In this document: piece after piece, positions 17,684 to 26,422 of the stretch | Position numbering within the stretch: the first letter of the stretch is position 1 | How the letters are laid out: each line of letters begins with the position of its first letter | NCBI GenBank assembly: GCA_963754335.1 | Contig: CAVWFQ010000005.1 | Span: 1,178,001-1,242,000 of the forward strand | Reading direction: 5' to 3' | From: JBBSDP01 sp963754335 | GTDB taxonomy: Bacteria; Planctomycetota; Phycisphaerae; Tepidisphaerales; Tepidisphaeraceae | DNA length: 64,000 nucleotides | Notes under the pieces: model-generated | Told to the model about the DNA's origin: nothing | The model's database searches: none | What the model saw: only the letters and a program-made list of their open reading frames with translations | Position numbers and translations under genes: made by a program

Positions 17684-19123
17684 TCAGCTTGCCGCCGTTA
17701 CCAATCCGACGATCGGCCCGGCCACATTCCCCGCCTGCGCACTCTTGGGCGTTCCCTGGCCGGCGATCGCGTCTCCCACATCGTGAACGACGATGTCGAA
17801 CCGCTCGGTGCCGCGAATGACGACTTCGTCCTGCTCGAAGGCGTTGAGGGCGTGTTCGCTCATCTGGATGGTGGTGATCCGGCGATCCCCCAGGCTGGCG
17901 GCCTGGCGCAGGTTGCCGAAGAGGGCGCACACCTGGCTCGTGGCCGATACCTTGGGCATTACCTGGGAGACGACGACGGGATAGCCGAGGAAGGATTTCT
18001 CCAGCGCGCCGTTTTCGATCTCGGCGATGCGGTTTCCGCCGGCCGCGGTGGCCAGTTTCTGCATCACCGAGCCCCAGAAAAACTTGGAGACATACCATTT
18101 GGTATCTCCGGGGACATCCGCGTATTCGGGCAACGTGCCCACGACGCGGTTGAAATCGCCGAGGGCGATCGAGCTGTATCCGCTGGCGTAGCCGGAGCCG
18201 GAGGCGGTGACCAGGCCCATGACATTGGCGGGAGTGCCGGGGAAGACGTTCAGGAGCGACGTGTTGACGCCAGTGATTCCGCCGTAGGTGCTGGAGCCGT
18301 CGCCGAGGAAGCCGCACTGGTCTTCCTTGAGAGCGAATGCGTAGGCGATTTCGCCGGCCAGGTCGTCGCCGATGTTCAGCACGGCGTCTTCGTTGAGCTC
18401 ATTGCTGTACTTGGTGAGGACCATCAGCTTCTTAGCCGTCATCCGCACCCGGTCCCAGCTCTTGTCGCTGAGACTGGCGGCGGCGCTTTCGCCGACGAAG
18501 TAAGCGGTGACGCCATTCACGCGCCGGGGATCGGAGCGCGTGTCCGAAGCCATGGGCACGATCTTCGCGTTCTGCCGGAAGACGCCATATTTTTCGCGCA
18601 GATCGATCAGGTCGTTCTGAAATTCATCCGGCACGAGGAAGCCGCTGGAGGCGTTGACGTTTTCCCGCTGAGTCTTGGTGATGACGTCGTCAACGAGGGG
18701 AATCCCCTGCTTCTGGCAGAACTCGACGGCGCTCTTGCGCCCGTAAACGCCGAGCATGAACATGCCGAAGCGATAGGCGCGCTCGTCGGCGGTGGGCCCG
18801 GTGAAGTTCTTCAGCGAGCTGTAACGGCGGGCGGTTGCAGGGAGACGGAATCCCTCGCGATCATCGTCGTCTCCGGCACGCGGCACTCCCGAGCGGCGTG
18901 GGGCAAGCTCCTTTCGCAATTCCGCGAATCCATCGGAAACGGTTGTCTTGATGAATTCCGCGAGGGTGCCTTTGAGCTCCGCCGCCGCATTGGCGACTTC
19001 GCGCGGCGCCTCGGTCGCCTGGGCGACCTCGGCATCAATCAGCGTACGGCCGGCGTCGTCTTCGACTTCGATGATTTCGCCGACCATATGGCCTTTGACG
19101 GCTTTGAGATATTTGATCCACAT
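17684..19123 (-). CDS. HK97-type phage major capsid protein
   Basis: I chose the ATG at 19123 (MWIKYLKAVKGHMVG), which has GGAG about 11 bases upstream; an ATG at 19141 is possible. Residues 1-40 form a small acidic domain. Then comes a helical segment (ELKGTLAEFIKTTVSDGFAE) like the HK97 delta/scaffold domain, followed by the capsid core from about residue 150: SSGFLVPDEFQNDLIDLREK, DKSWDRVRMTAKKLMVLTKY, GSSTYGGITGVN, WYVSKFFWGSVMQKLATAAG and VVVSQVMPKV. About 479 aa. Prohead protease would remove the N-terminal arm during maturation. Confidence 0.9.
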   Translation of the reverse strand: MWIKYLKAVKGHMVGEIIEVEDDAGRTLIDAEVAQATEAPREVANAAAELKGTLAEFIKTTVSDGFAELRKELAPRRSGVPRAGDDDDREGFRLPATARRYSSLKNFTGPTADERAYRFGMFMLGVYGRKSAVEFCQKQGIPLVDDVITKTQRENVNASSGFLVPDEFQNDLIDLREKYGVFRQNAKIVPMASDTRSDPRRVNGVTAYFVGESAAASLSDKSWDRVRMTAKKLMVLTKYSNELNEDAVLNIGDDLAGEIAYAFALKEDQCGFLGDGSSTYGGITGVNTSLLNVFPGTPANVMGLVTASGSGYASGYSSIALGDFNRVVGTLPEYADVPGDTKWYVSKFFWGSVMQKLATAAGGNRIAEIENGALEKSFLGYPVVVSQVMPKVSATSQVCALFGNLRQAASLGDRRITTIQMSEHALNAFEQDEVVIRGTERFDIVVHDVGDAIAGQGTPKSAQAGNVAGPIVGLVTAAS

Positions 19124-19224
19124 AAACTTTGGTGACTCCATGACGGCGCAACCAGATCGCCTCGGGCACGGCCCGGGGATCGAGGGATGCGGCGTCGGTA
19201 AAGGTTTGGAAAAAGAGGTCTGAG

Positions 19225-19284
19225 GTGGCACGGGTTTTCAACCCGTGTCTTGTTTCCGGGACACGGGTTGAAAACCCGTGCCAC
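19225..19284. repeat. Palindromic repeat, GTGFQPV family
   Basis: Arms GTGGCACGGGTTTTCAACCC and GGGTTGAAAACCCGTGCCAC, in the gap upstream of the capsid gene. Confidence 0.85.
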
Positions 19285-19342
19285 AACTTAATTCGCCCGG
19301 ATGCTCCCTCCCGATGCGATCGGGACTACATCCATTGGCGAG

Positions 19343-19395
19343 GTAGGGTGGGCTCGGCCCACCGTGGCTCAATTGGTGGGCCGAGCCCACCCTGC
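19343..19395. repeat. Palindromic repeat, GGGCTCGGCCCACC family
   Basis: Arms GTAGGGTGGGCTCGGCCCAC and GTGGGCCGAGCCCACCCTGC. It follows the GTGFQPV element at 19225 within 60 bases. Confidence 0.85.
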
Positions 19396-19491
19396 CTGAT
19401 TCGTGAATGCGGCGCTTGATAGAACGTCGGCGACATGCCACATCGGATGTTTTTCATCTTGAAACGTTGAAGAGTGAAGACCGGAGATTCA

Positions 19492-19586
19492 ACCACGGAT
19501 GGGCACGGATATCACGGATTGAGAGATCGAGAACATTGGGAAGCGACTCCGCTCCCATCCGTGATATCCGTGTTCATCTGTGGTTG
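19492..19586. repeat. Inverted repeat, AACCACGGATGGGC family (intact copy)
   Basis: Arms AACCACGGATGGGCACGG plus ATATCACGGATT, and ATCCGTGATATCCGTG plus TTCATCTGTGGTT. This intact copy serves as the reference for the interrupted copy at 26423-27296. Confidence 0.85.
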
Positions 19587-19590
19587 GATT

Positions 19591-20795
19591 TCAACTCACC
19601 CGTCCGGTTGCCGCGCAGAAGACATCGCGGATCTGATCGTGAATCTGCTTTCGGATCACAGGACGCAACGCGAGGATTTCGCGCTCGATGGCGCGGCGGA
19701 CCGTGAGCGGGCGCACGAAATGAACCGCCTTCCCGTGCGAATCGAGCAGATCCAGCAATCGTCCTGAAGCCTCGAAGATCCCCGTTTCGTTCTCCTGCGG
19801 TGAACGAGCGCGAATGGCGTTCAATGCGTGGCGGAAAAGCGTGAGCTTGCCGGCTGCGAATTTCGCGAAGGGATAATGGTAATGGGCTTTGCTGCGCGGA
19901 TCGGAGGACGCGTCGATTCCCAGGAAACATCCTGAATAGCGGTGCCAGTCCTGATTTGTCCCCAGGATCGCGTTTTCGTCCTTTGCGTCGAAAGACCACG
20001 ATCCCGATTCATCGACGTCTCCCGCGATAATCAGTGATCGCGCGACGGAGAATCCGTGCTCATTCAACGCATGGGTCGTTTTACTTCGCGTCGGCGTCAT
20101 TTCGCGAAACGGCCAAGCCGCGGAGAGGAGCGCTTCGAATTCGTCGTCAATCAAACCTGCCTCGCGTCCTTTCGATACTGCTTCCATCTGCGCTTGCGGA
20201 TTACACGGCAACGGCGCGACGGCGTATTCGATGCCGGCGGCTTTGTCGATGATCGGAACTCCCGCCAGCTCCGGTCGTTTTGCCCTTTCCTCTGCGGTCG
20301 CTTCGCGAATGTTCAGCGGCAGAAATCCAATGCTCTTGCCGGTGCAGGTCGGAACGGGCTGCTGCATCAGATGAAGCACGGCGCTGGGCAGCCAGGGGGC
20401 GTCGCCCCAGTCATTTGGTTTTTGCGGATAGTGCGTTTTGGCGATCAGCGATCCTCGGCCGTCGGGCGCGCTGCGGCGCGGATCCACCAGTTGCTGCCGA
20501 CGGGGAGCTGATCGTAACGATGGCAGAAGGTGACGACGCGGTTGTAGCCGGACCAGTCGATGCCGGCGGGGAGAACCACTTCGCCGTCGCGATCGAGGGC
20601 GTCGGTTGTAATGACGCTCACATCCGTGCGCTCGCCGGGGTCGAACTGGAACTCGTCGCTCTGTCGCGCGATCCGGCGGTAAACGAAATCGGCGGGAACG
20701 GAGCGGCCCAATTCTTCGATTTTGCGGGCGGTCGATTCGGGCATCGACAGGCCTTGCGGACCTTCAACGATAATTTGCGAGAGCGTGTTCTTCAT
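19591..20795 (-). CDS. HK97-type prohead serine protease, frameshifted
   Basis: ATG 20795 opens MKNTLSQIIVEGPQGLSMPE. It continues with TDVSVITTDALDRDGEVVLP and RVVTFCHRYDQLPVGSNWWI, the usual start of a caudoviral prohead protease with its His in a CHRYDQLP context. Near 20470 the frame moves by one base. The second frame carries LIAKTHYP, TGKSIGFLPLNIREATAEER and GIEYAVAPLPCNPQAQMEAV, which is typical of the protease core, and then an extra C-terminal domain of about 150 aa (SWSFDAKDENAILGTNQDWH, YSGCFLGIDASSDPRSKAHY) down to 19591. The protease would cut the capsid arm and itself. The extra domain is unusual. Confidence 0.75.
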
Positions 20796-20923
20796 AGGTT
20801 AGGGAGGCGAAAAATTGCGCTCGCTTTGACGCGGATCGGTCCGCTCTTTGCGAGATTCATCAAGCGAGAGACAGTTCGTGTTGCCGTTTTTCCCGGCGAA
20901 AAGCTGGGGTTAGGAGCCTTGTT

Positions 20924-21763
20924 ATGCGAAAGACATCCAAATGGATGCTCGCGGCCGCGATGACCGCGGGATTGGCGGGTTATGTGCCCGCGTTTGTAAG
21001 TGCGGCCGACAAATCGGACGCGAAAACCGAAGCGAGAGCCGACAACGCGCTCACGCTGCCAGCCGGTTTTGACGTCAAAGACGTCGGTGCCGTCAGCGAA
21101 GCCAAGAGCGGGCTGGTCAAGTTGGCGGAGCGGTCCGTCACAAAGGGAGACTTTGAGAAATTCCTCCGCGAGCTGGCCAAGCCGGACCAGGAACGGACCC
21201 AGCAGTTCAAGGATTTCGACCAGAAAAAACTGGACGGCCGGATCGATCAGATCGCCAAGGCCTGGAAAGCCAAGTACGGCAAGGACTTTGACCTGAACGA
21301 TAAGAACGTCGTCTTCGACGAACGCTTCACGGTGGCTCAGGGCGAAGTCTCTGACCCGAACGTCGCCTTGGCCAACTGGCCGGTGAACGCGACTGGCGGC
21401 GAAGCCGTGACGGCTTCAAACAAGGAAAGCGCCAACCGCGACACCAAGCAGGAGAAGCATGAGGCGAGTGCGGAGAAACTCGAGAAAGGTCGAAACGTGG
21501 CGATCGTGCACTTCCCCGCCGCCTATGGCTTCAATGCCATGAACGTGTCGATGATTCATCAGCTTCCGGCGTTTTACTGTGTCGATATCCCCAACAGCCG
21601 GACCGGCGAACAGGTTTACAATGACCTGCTCAATCACCTGACGTACATTGGCGAGCATGTCGATCAGTGGCCCGCTGATGTGAACGATGCCTATCGGATG
21701 GTCGCGTATCATGCGGTCGCCTCGGTGTATGGCGTCGATATTCCGTCCGGGAAAGCCGGATAA
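20924..21763 (+). CDS. Secreted protein of unknown function, cargo in the phage island
   Basis: 279 aa with a clear signal peptide (MRKTSKWMLAAAMTAGLAGY, VPAFVSAADK). Charged helical regions follow (FEKFLRELAKPDQERTQQFK, then LDGRIDQIAKAWKAKYGKDF) and a conserved-looking C-terminus (MIHQLPAFYCVDIPNSRTGE, LLNHLTYIGEHVDQWPADVN). I do not recognise the family. It lies opposite to the phage genes, between portal and protease, and has its own strong terminator 50 bases downstream, so it is an independent transcription unit such as a moron. Confidence 0.7.
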   Translation: MRKTSKWMLAAAMTAGLAGYVPAFVSAADKSDAKTEARADNALTLPAGFDVKDVGAVSEAKSGLVKLAERSVTKGDFEKFLRELAKPDQERTQQFKDFDQKKLDGRIDQIAKAWKAKYGKDFDLNDKNVVFDERFTVAQGEVSDPNVALANWPVNATGGEAVTASNKESANRDTKQEKHEASAEKLEKGRNVAIVHFPAAYGFNAMNVSMIHQLPAFYCVDIPNSRTGEQVYNDLLNHLTYIGEHVDQWPADVNDAYRMVAYHAVASVYGVDIPSGKAG

Positions 21764-21813
21764 AGTCAGCAGTCTTGGGCTGAAGAGAGTAAGTTTCGAG
21801 GCGTTTGATCCTG

Positions 21814-21854
21814 AGGCACGGCTGTCGTTGAAAGCGGCCGTGCCTTGTTGTTTT
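21814..21854 (+). terminator. Rho-independent terminator of the secreted-protein gene
   Basis: A perfect 9-bp stem AGGCACGGC (21814-21822) pairs with GCCGTGCCT (21837-21845), followed by TTGTTGTTTT. It lies 50 bases after the stop at 21763. Confidence 0.85.
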
Positions 21855-21888
21855 GCACGTCAACAACCGCAAACACGTAAAAGAGAAT

Positions 21889-22083
21889 GGCCACAGAGAT
21901 CACAGAGGAGCACAGAGATCACCGAGACCCGGTAGGCCGCTCTATGTTGTTCTTGTTTCGAAGAAAGATTCCGCTCGCCGAATGAAGAGTCATGAAATTA
22001 ACGCAGGATCATTGTCGTAAGGGCGGGAATGCAAAAATCGCTCAACGTCTCTGTGATCTCTGTGCTCCTCAGTGATCTCTGTG
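21889..22083. repeat. Inverted repeat, CACAGAGATCACAGAG family
   Basis: Left arm CACAGAGATCACAGAGGAGC plus ACAGAGATCACCGAGA faces TCTGTGATCTCTGTGCTCCT plus CAGTGATCTCTGTGG across about 110 bases. A fragment of this family is also at 11680-11700. Nothing else is seen between 21855 and 22149. Confidence 0.8.
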
Positions 22084-22149
22084 GGCATTCTTCGAGAGGA
22101 GTGATGCGTCGAAAGTGCAACTTTTGTCTTCTTGATGATCTTCTCCCCT

Positions 22150-23595
22150 TCAGTCCGCGCCGGAACGTGGAGAAGTGAATTCGCTTGTGTTTGTTGTTGC
22201 CGGAACGGGCGCAAGTTGCGGCCTTCCCAATTCATCCACGGCAATCATGTCCTTCCCAACCAGGGGCAGATCGCCCCACGGGACCGGTTCCAATCCCAGC
22301 GTTGCGCGCATTTCGTTTCGCGTGATCGCTCCGCTCTCGGCGGCGGCTTTGGTCTGCTCGAAGGCGAAGATCTCGTCTTCCCGCACCGGACTGTCATAGG
22401 CGACGAATAATCTGCCGCTCGGATCGAACATCGGTACGAGGCGGGCGTTGAGCGCTTCCTGGTTGCGCATGACGCGCGGCAAACCCGCATCTTTCGTGTG
22501 GGCATAATCGGCGGTGCGCGCGGCAGCCAAATTCGCGGCGTTGCGCTCCAGCTTCGCGTCGGGGACGCCGAAGACATTGCAGATGTCGGTCTTGATCGCC
22601 AGGGCCCGTTCGATCTCCACCACATCCTGCGGCGCCCACTGCAATGGCTGAAGCGTGCCGGGAAATTCGCTGATGAGGACTCCGCCTCGGCCTGCCTGCG
22701 CAAAGGCCTGACGGAAGGCGCTGCGGACGCGCTGCGCCTCGGCCACGCCGATGCCGCCTCCCTCGGTATCGCCGCGCGGGCTCCAGACGGCGTCGGGGCG
22801 GCCCATGTTTTCGAGCATCGCATTAATGTGAGCGTCTTCCTTGCGGGCGATGCGGATCTTCTCGATGGCGGCGGCGAGCGGCGCGTACCCGCCGAAGTAG
22901 GGATTCTCGGGATTGGGAAAGTGGAACTTGATGATGTCGCGCGGCGCAAACCACCCCGCCCGGCTGCCGCCGTATTCGTAGTGATCGATCAGCCGCTGGC
23001 CCGTCGGATCGGGGACCTCGCGCACCAGGTGAGAGCGGAGGAGCCAGATCTGGACGGGGACGCCGAGCCCGTCGCGCTCGATGAGCCAGTAGGCCCGGCC
23101 GACGCTTTCGAGATAGAGCTGGGTCATCCAGCGGAGGTCGTAGCCACATAGGCCGCCCTGATCGGGGTCGGGGTTGGGACGAGTGAGCAGTTCGAGAAGT
23201 GGATGGCGCGTCACTTCTTCGACGATTACGTCACCCGCGAGTTGTGGCCCGGAGGCCGCATCGTCTTTCAGGCGAGACAGGTTCTTTCGGCTGACCGGGA
23301 TCGTTTGGAGATAGTTTTTCACCGTCGGCTCATCGCGGCGCGTGCGAACGTAGAGGCGCAATTTCGCCGCCGCGACCAGATCGGCATTGAGCGTGGCGCA
23401 GGCATAGGCCGTTCCGATCAACTGCTGCACCAGCTCGCGCGGATTCGGGGCGCGGTTCTTTCGAAAGGCGTCAGTATAGGGCGCGCCCAATGGCGGGGAA
23501 TCGGCCCAGGTCGAAGCGCCGATATTCGGCGCAGCCTTGAGGTAGGAGCCGTCGGGCTGGGGAGAGAGATTGAGTGTGTAGACGGGTTCGGTCAT
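22150..23595 (-). CDS. Phage portal protein
   Basis: The start ATG at 23595 (MTEPVYTLNLSPQPDGSYLK) excludes upstream residues derived from a palindrome. 481 aa. Portal-family blocks: LVQQLIGTAYACATLNADLV (N-terminal helix), DLRWMTQLYLESVGRAYWLI, PRDIIKFHFPNPENPYFGGY, PLAAAIEKIRIARKEDAHIN, GRGGVLISEFPGTLQPLQW and DICNVFGVPDAKLERNAANL. C-terminal SGAITRNEMRATLGLEPVPW is the usual HK97-family end. It forms the dodecameric DNA channel and lies between terminase and protease as in HK97 phages. Confidence 0.9.
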   Translation of the reverse strand: MTEPVYTLNLSPQPDGSYLKAAPNIGASTWADSPPLGAPYTDAFRKNRAPNPRELVQQLIGTAYACATLNADLVAAAKLRLYVRTRRDEPTVKNYLQTIPVSRKNLSRLKDDAASGPQLAGDVIVEEVTRHPLLELLTRPNPDPDQGGLCGYDLRWMTQLYLESVGRAYWLIERDGLGVPVQIWLLRSHLVREVPDPTGQRLIDHYEYGGSRAGWFAPRDIIKFHFPNPENPYFGGYAPLAAAIEKIRIARKEDAHINAMLENMGRPDAVWSPRGDTEGGGIGVAEAQRVRSAFRQAFAQAGRGGVLISEFPGTLQPLQWAPQDVVEIERALAIKTDICNVFGVPDAKLERNAANLAAARTADYAHTKDAGLPRVMRNQEALNARLVPMFDPSGRLFVAYDSPVREDEIFAFEQTKAAAESGAITRNEMRATLGLEPVPWGDLPLVGKDMIAVDELGRPQLAPVPATTNTSEFTSPRSGAD

Positions 23596-23604
23596 TTGGT
23601 TCTT

Positions 23605-23663
23605 GTGGCACGGGTTTTCAACCCGTGCTGACATTGAAGACACGGGTTGGAAACCCGTGCCAC
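23605..23663. repeat. Palindromic repeat, GTGFQPV family
   Basis: Arms GTGGCACGGGTTTTCAACCC and GGGTTGGAAACCCGTGCCAC, directly upstream of the portal start. Confidence 0.85.
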
Positions 23664-23722
23664 CTCGAGGACGGCACCGCCCGTGACAAAAGTGGTCAAC
23701 GGGTTAGCAGATCAAAGAAAAA

Positions 23723-24115
23723 CTAATCGGATTCGAAATCGCTGAAAAGTGAGGGCGATTTTGGCGGATTTAGCGATGCGGCCTTTACGTGTTGAATCAT
23801 TCGTTGGACCCGGGCGTTTGCGCGGACGGTGTAGATCGCGACATCGGGGTTGCGAGCTGCGAATACTCTGAAGATCTCATCGGCGAAGGATTGTCCAATC
23901 ATTTCAACTCCATCGCAGTCAAGAATAACTTCCTTGAATTTCTCGAATCGTGCCAGCACGCGTTTGGCCTGAGATCGTGAGATCAATTTATCCATGCTGT
24001 ATAAGGCTAGTTTCAGGGGTACATGAGTTTTCGTGAAGCCCGGCCCCTCTGCATCGCCACCGAATTGATCAAAAAGCTCTTCCAACGTACGCGTTGAAGT
24101 GAGTGAAATTTCCAT
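23723..24115 (-). CDS. DUF4325 (STAS-like) protein
   Basis: From ATG 24115 (MEISLTSTRTLEELFDQFGG) the protein has 130 aa; an ATG at 24148 is possible. LISRSQAKRVLARFEKFKEV and ILDCDGVEMIGQSFADEIFR are the signature of DUF4325, a STAS-like fold often paired with a GHKL-type ATP-binding protein. No such partner lies next to it here. It sits between portal and large terminase, in a gap with lower GC, and is read with the phage genes. Role in the phage is unknown. Confidence 0.8.
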   Translation of the reverse strand: MEISLTSTRTLEELFDQFGGDAEGPGFTKTHVPLKLALYSMDKLISRSQAKRVLARFEKFKEVILDCDGVEMIGQSFADEIFRVFAARNPDVAIYTVRANARVQRMIQHVKAASLNPPKSPSLFSDFESD

Positions 24116-24220
24116 TACGACTGATGTTCCCTTTATAAACCAATTCAATGGCCATTATCAACATTCCGTTGCCTATTCATTGATAATCGTCAAAATCCGT
24201 AAAATAAAATCAACGCGCGT

Positions 24221-25810
24221 CTATATCATCGTCTCCCATGATTCGTCGAGTCCAATCCCGGATTCGTCCTCCACGGCTTCGACTGACGCCACGTCCACCT
24301 TGGATGTAAATCCTGCAGAGCCCCTCAACTTCGGCGGCCCATTCAATCGTTGCACCTGCATCGCCGCATGTGCGAGCGCATCGACCTGATCGGCAAACTC
24401 CCCGTTGGGAAAATGGAGCAGCTCCTGCTCCAGGTCCCAGAGGTACGGCGCTTCGCGCGGGAAGTAGATCATGCCGGCCGACATGCGGATCTCGGCGATT
24501 TCGCTGCGGGCCTCTTTGCAGCCGCGGGCTTTGATTGGTTTGACGGCGACGCCGGTCCGGCGGATCGTCTGCACCATGCCTAATCCCAGTCCGTCTTTTT
24601 CCACGGCGATGTATTCGGCGTTGAATTCGTGAACGATGCGGACGGCCGCCGCCATGGCGTCGGGCGCCTGTACCTGCTCGCGATATTGATGCACGAGGAT
24701 CATGTCGTGATCCAGCGTCACATCCCATACCTGGATCACCGTGTAGCAGGCGCGATCGTTTTGGCTCTTTTCAGTACCGGCGGGATCCATCACCGCGAAC
24801 CGTTTGCAGGTGGAGCGCGGGACGAGTTTCTCGCGCCCGTCGGATTGGATCAGGCGATACCCGTTGGTCGCGAGGGTGTAATGACGGAACCAGGCCGATT
24901 GGAAGCGGGCCCCGCCGGCGGCGACGGGAAGCTGCTGAAACTGGCCGGCATAGCCGGTCGGGCCCAGGCGTAGCTTTGCCTCAGCGATTTCGGTTTTGCC
25001 CAGTCGCGCTGGCCAGAGAAGCTCGCCGTCGAAAGTGCGGGGATCGGACCAATCGATCCCGTCGCCAAGGCTGGTGTTGCGTCGCCGGCCGGGATCGAAC
25101 TCGGCGGGGAGACACAGATGCTCATAGCCCCCCTGCTGCAGCACATGGCCGCTGAGATCTTTTTCGTGCAGGCGCTGCATAACGATGATGCGCGCGCCGG
25201 TTTTCGGATCGTTGAGTCGAGTGCTCATCGTTTCATCCCACCAGATGAGGGCCGCTTCCCGGACCGCATCGCTCTGCCGCTCGAAGGCGGCGTGCGGATC
25301 ATCGACGACCACGCGATCGCCTCCCTCGCCGGTGGCGGCCCCGCCGACGCTGGTGGCGATGCGGTAGCCGCCTTTGTCGTTATCGAAACGCGATTTTTCA
25401 TTTTGATCTCCACGGAGCTGAAAATTCTTGCTCCAGTTTTCCTGGAACCAGGTTGATTCGATGAGCCGGCGGCATTTGAGCGAATCGCGAATCGACAGCG
25501 AAGAAGCGTATGCGCTGAAAAGCCAGCGGCGCTCGGGGTGTTTGATCCATTCCCAGACCGGCCAGAAGACGGCGACGGCGAGGCTCTTGCAGTGGCGCGG
25601 CGGAACGTTGATCAGCAGATTGCGAATGTGGCCGTTCGTGACCGCTTCAAGATGCTCGGCGATGGCGTCGAGGTGCCAGTTGGGGATGAAAGTTGTTTTG
25701 GGCTCGAGGATACGCCAGGCGTCGATGATGAATGCGCTCAGTCGGCGTTCGTCCTGATCGCCAACGAGCTGTCTTGTATGAGTTTCGGTGGAGTCGATGT
25801 AGCCGTGCAT
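24221..25810 (-). CDS. Phage terminase large subunit
   Basis: 529 aa. The ATPase domain has LLINVPPRHCKSLAVAVFWP (Walker A as PPRHxKS) near residue 66, FSAYASSLSIRDSLKCRRLI, and the Walker B-like DRVVVDDPHA near 165. MQRLHEKDLSGHVL follows as coupling motif. The nuclease domain begins at CKRFAVMDPAGTEKSQNDRA near 338 (metal Asp) and continues with AEYIAVEKDGLGLGMVQTIR and FPNGEFADQVDALAHA. This is the motor that cuts and packages DNA. It overlaps the small-subunit gene by 73 bases, implying coupled translation. Confidence 0.92.
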   Translation of the reverse strand: MHGYIDSTETHTRQLVGDQDERRLSAFIIDAWRILEPKTTFIPNWHLDAIAEHLEAVTNGHIRNLLINVPPRHCKSLAVAVFWPVWEWIKHPERRWLFSAYASSLSIRDSLKCRRLIESTWFQENWSKNFQLRGDQNEKSRFDNDKGGYRIATSVGGAATGEGGDRVVVDDPHAAFERQSDAVREAALIWWDETMSTRLNDPKTGARIIVMQRLHEKDLSGHVLQQGGYEHLCLPAEFDPGRRRNTSLGDGIDWSDPRTFDGELLWPARLGKTEIAEAKLRLGPTGYAGQFQQLPVAAGGARFQSAWFRHYTLATNGYRLIQSDGREKLVPRSTCKRFAVMDPAGTEKSQNDRACYTVIQVWDVTLDHDMILVHQYREQVQAPDAMAAAVRIVHEFNAEYIAVEKDGLGLGMVQTIRRTGVAVKPIKARGCKEARSEIAEIRMSAGMIYFPREAPYLWDLEQELLHFPNGEFADQVDALAHAAMQVQRLNGPPKLRGSAGFTSKVDVASVEAVEDESGIGLDESWETMI

Positions 25811-26220
25811 GGGTTTACGCGCGGTGCTGCGTCACGAAAAGCCTGTTCAACACGTTTCAGTAGGTCCCGCGGAAGAAACGAGAGATCAACCCTGACCCGT
25901 GCATCATCCACCTTCTCCGGCTCCTCGGGCGCCGCCGCCGGCTTTCGCCGGCCGAACTCGGCGGGCCATTTGCGTTCGAGGAGGAAGACGGGTGCTTGCC
26001 ACCCTTTGGCTTCGGAGAGGCGATTGAGTTGGTTCACCTTGCACCTCGCGCGGGCGTTGCGCACTTGAAGGTCAAAATTCGGGTCCTCGCTTCTCCACCG
26101 ACGCACTTCTTCGATCGTTGCGTTCTGCGATCGAGCCGCGTCGCGAAAGCGAGCGCCGTTGGAGAGGGCCTTCAAAATCGCCTGCTTTGGTGTGAGTTCT
26201 TCCTTTGTGTCTTTGCTCAT
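25738..26220 (-). CDS. Terminase small subunit-like protein
   Basis: ATG 26220 (MSKDTKEELTPKQAILKALS) gives 160 aa. ARFRDAARSQNATIEEVRRW looks like a helix-turn-helix, and QVRNARARCKVNQLNRLSEA is a long basic helix. VFLLERKWPAEFGRRKP is a sequence often seen in small terminase or HTH phage proteins. The C-terminus is acidic then basic. It directly precedes and overlaps the large subunit, so DNA recognition for packaging is the likely role. Residues upstream of the ATG in this frame come from the repeat at 26238. Confidence 0.75.
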   Translation of the reverse strand: MSKDTKEELTPKQAILKALSNGARFRDAARSQNATIEEVRRWRSEDPNFDLQVRNARARCKVNQLNRLSEAKGWQAPVFLLERKWPAEFGRRKPAAAPEEPEKVDDARVRVDLSFLPRDLLKRVEQAFRDAAPRVNPCTATSTPPKLIQDSSLAIRTNAD

Positions 26221-26237
26221 ACGTTGTGTGGTTAAAG

Positions 26238-26290
26238 GTAGCGTGGGCTTGGTCCACCGGTTGAGTCGTGGTGGGCCGAGCCCACCCAAC
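26238..26290. repeat. Palindromic repeat, GGGCTCGGCCCACC family (diverged)
   Basis: Left arm GTAGCGTGGGCTTGGTCCAC has substitutions against right arm GTGGGCCGAGCCCACCC. It lies just upstream of the small terminase gene. Confidence 0.75.
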
Positions 26291-26422
26291 GTTGCGCTTA
26301 TCTTCGCAAGCGGTTGATTGAAAACGCCGCGAGGCAATCCGTACCCAATGCGGCTATGATCAGCGCGTTGCGCCAGAGCGTTGCCCTGAGTGCGGGAATC
26401 CGGTGCCGGAATAGGAGGATTT

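Noticed and set aside
17783..19135. 450-codon open frame opposite the capsid gene
   Set aside because: Antisense to the HK97 capsid gene; acidic, low-complexity and without family blocks.
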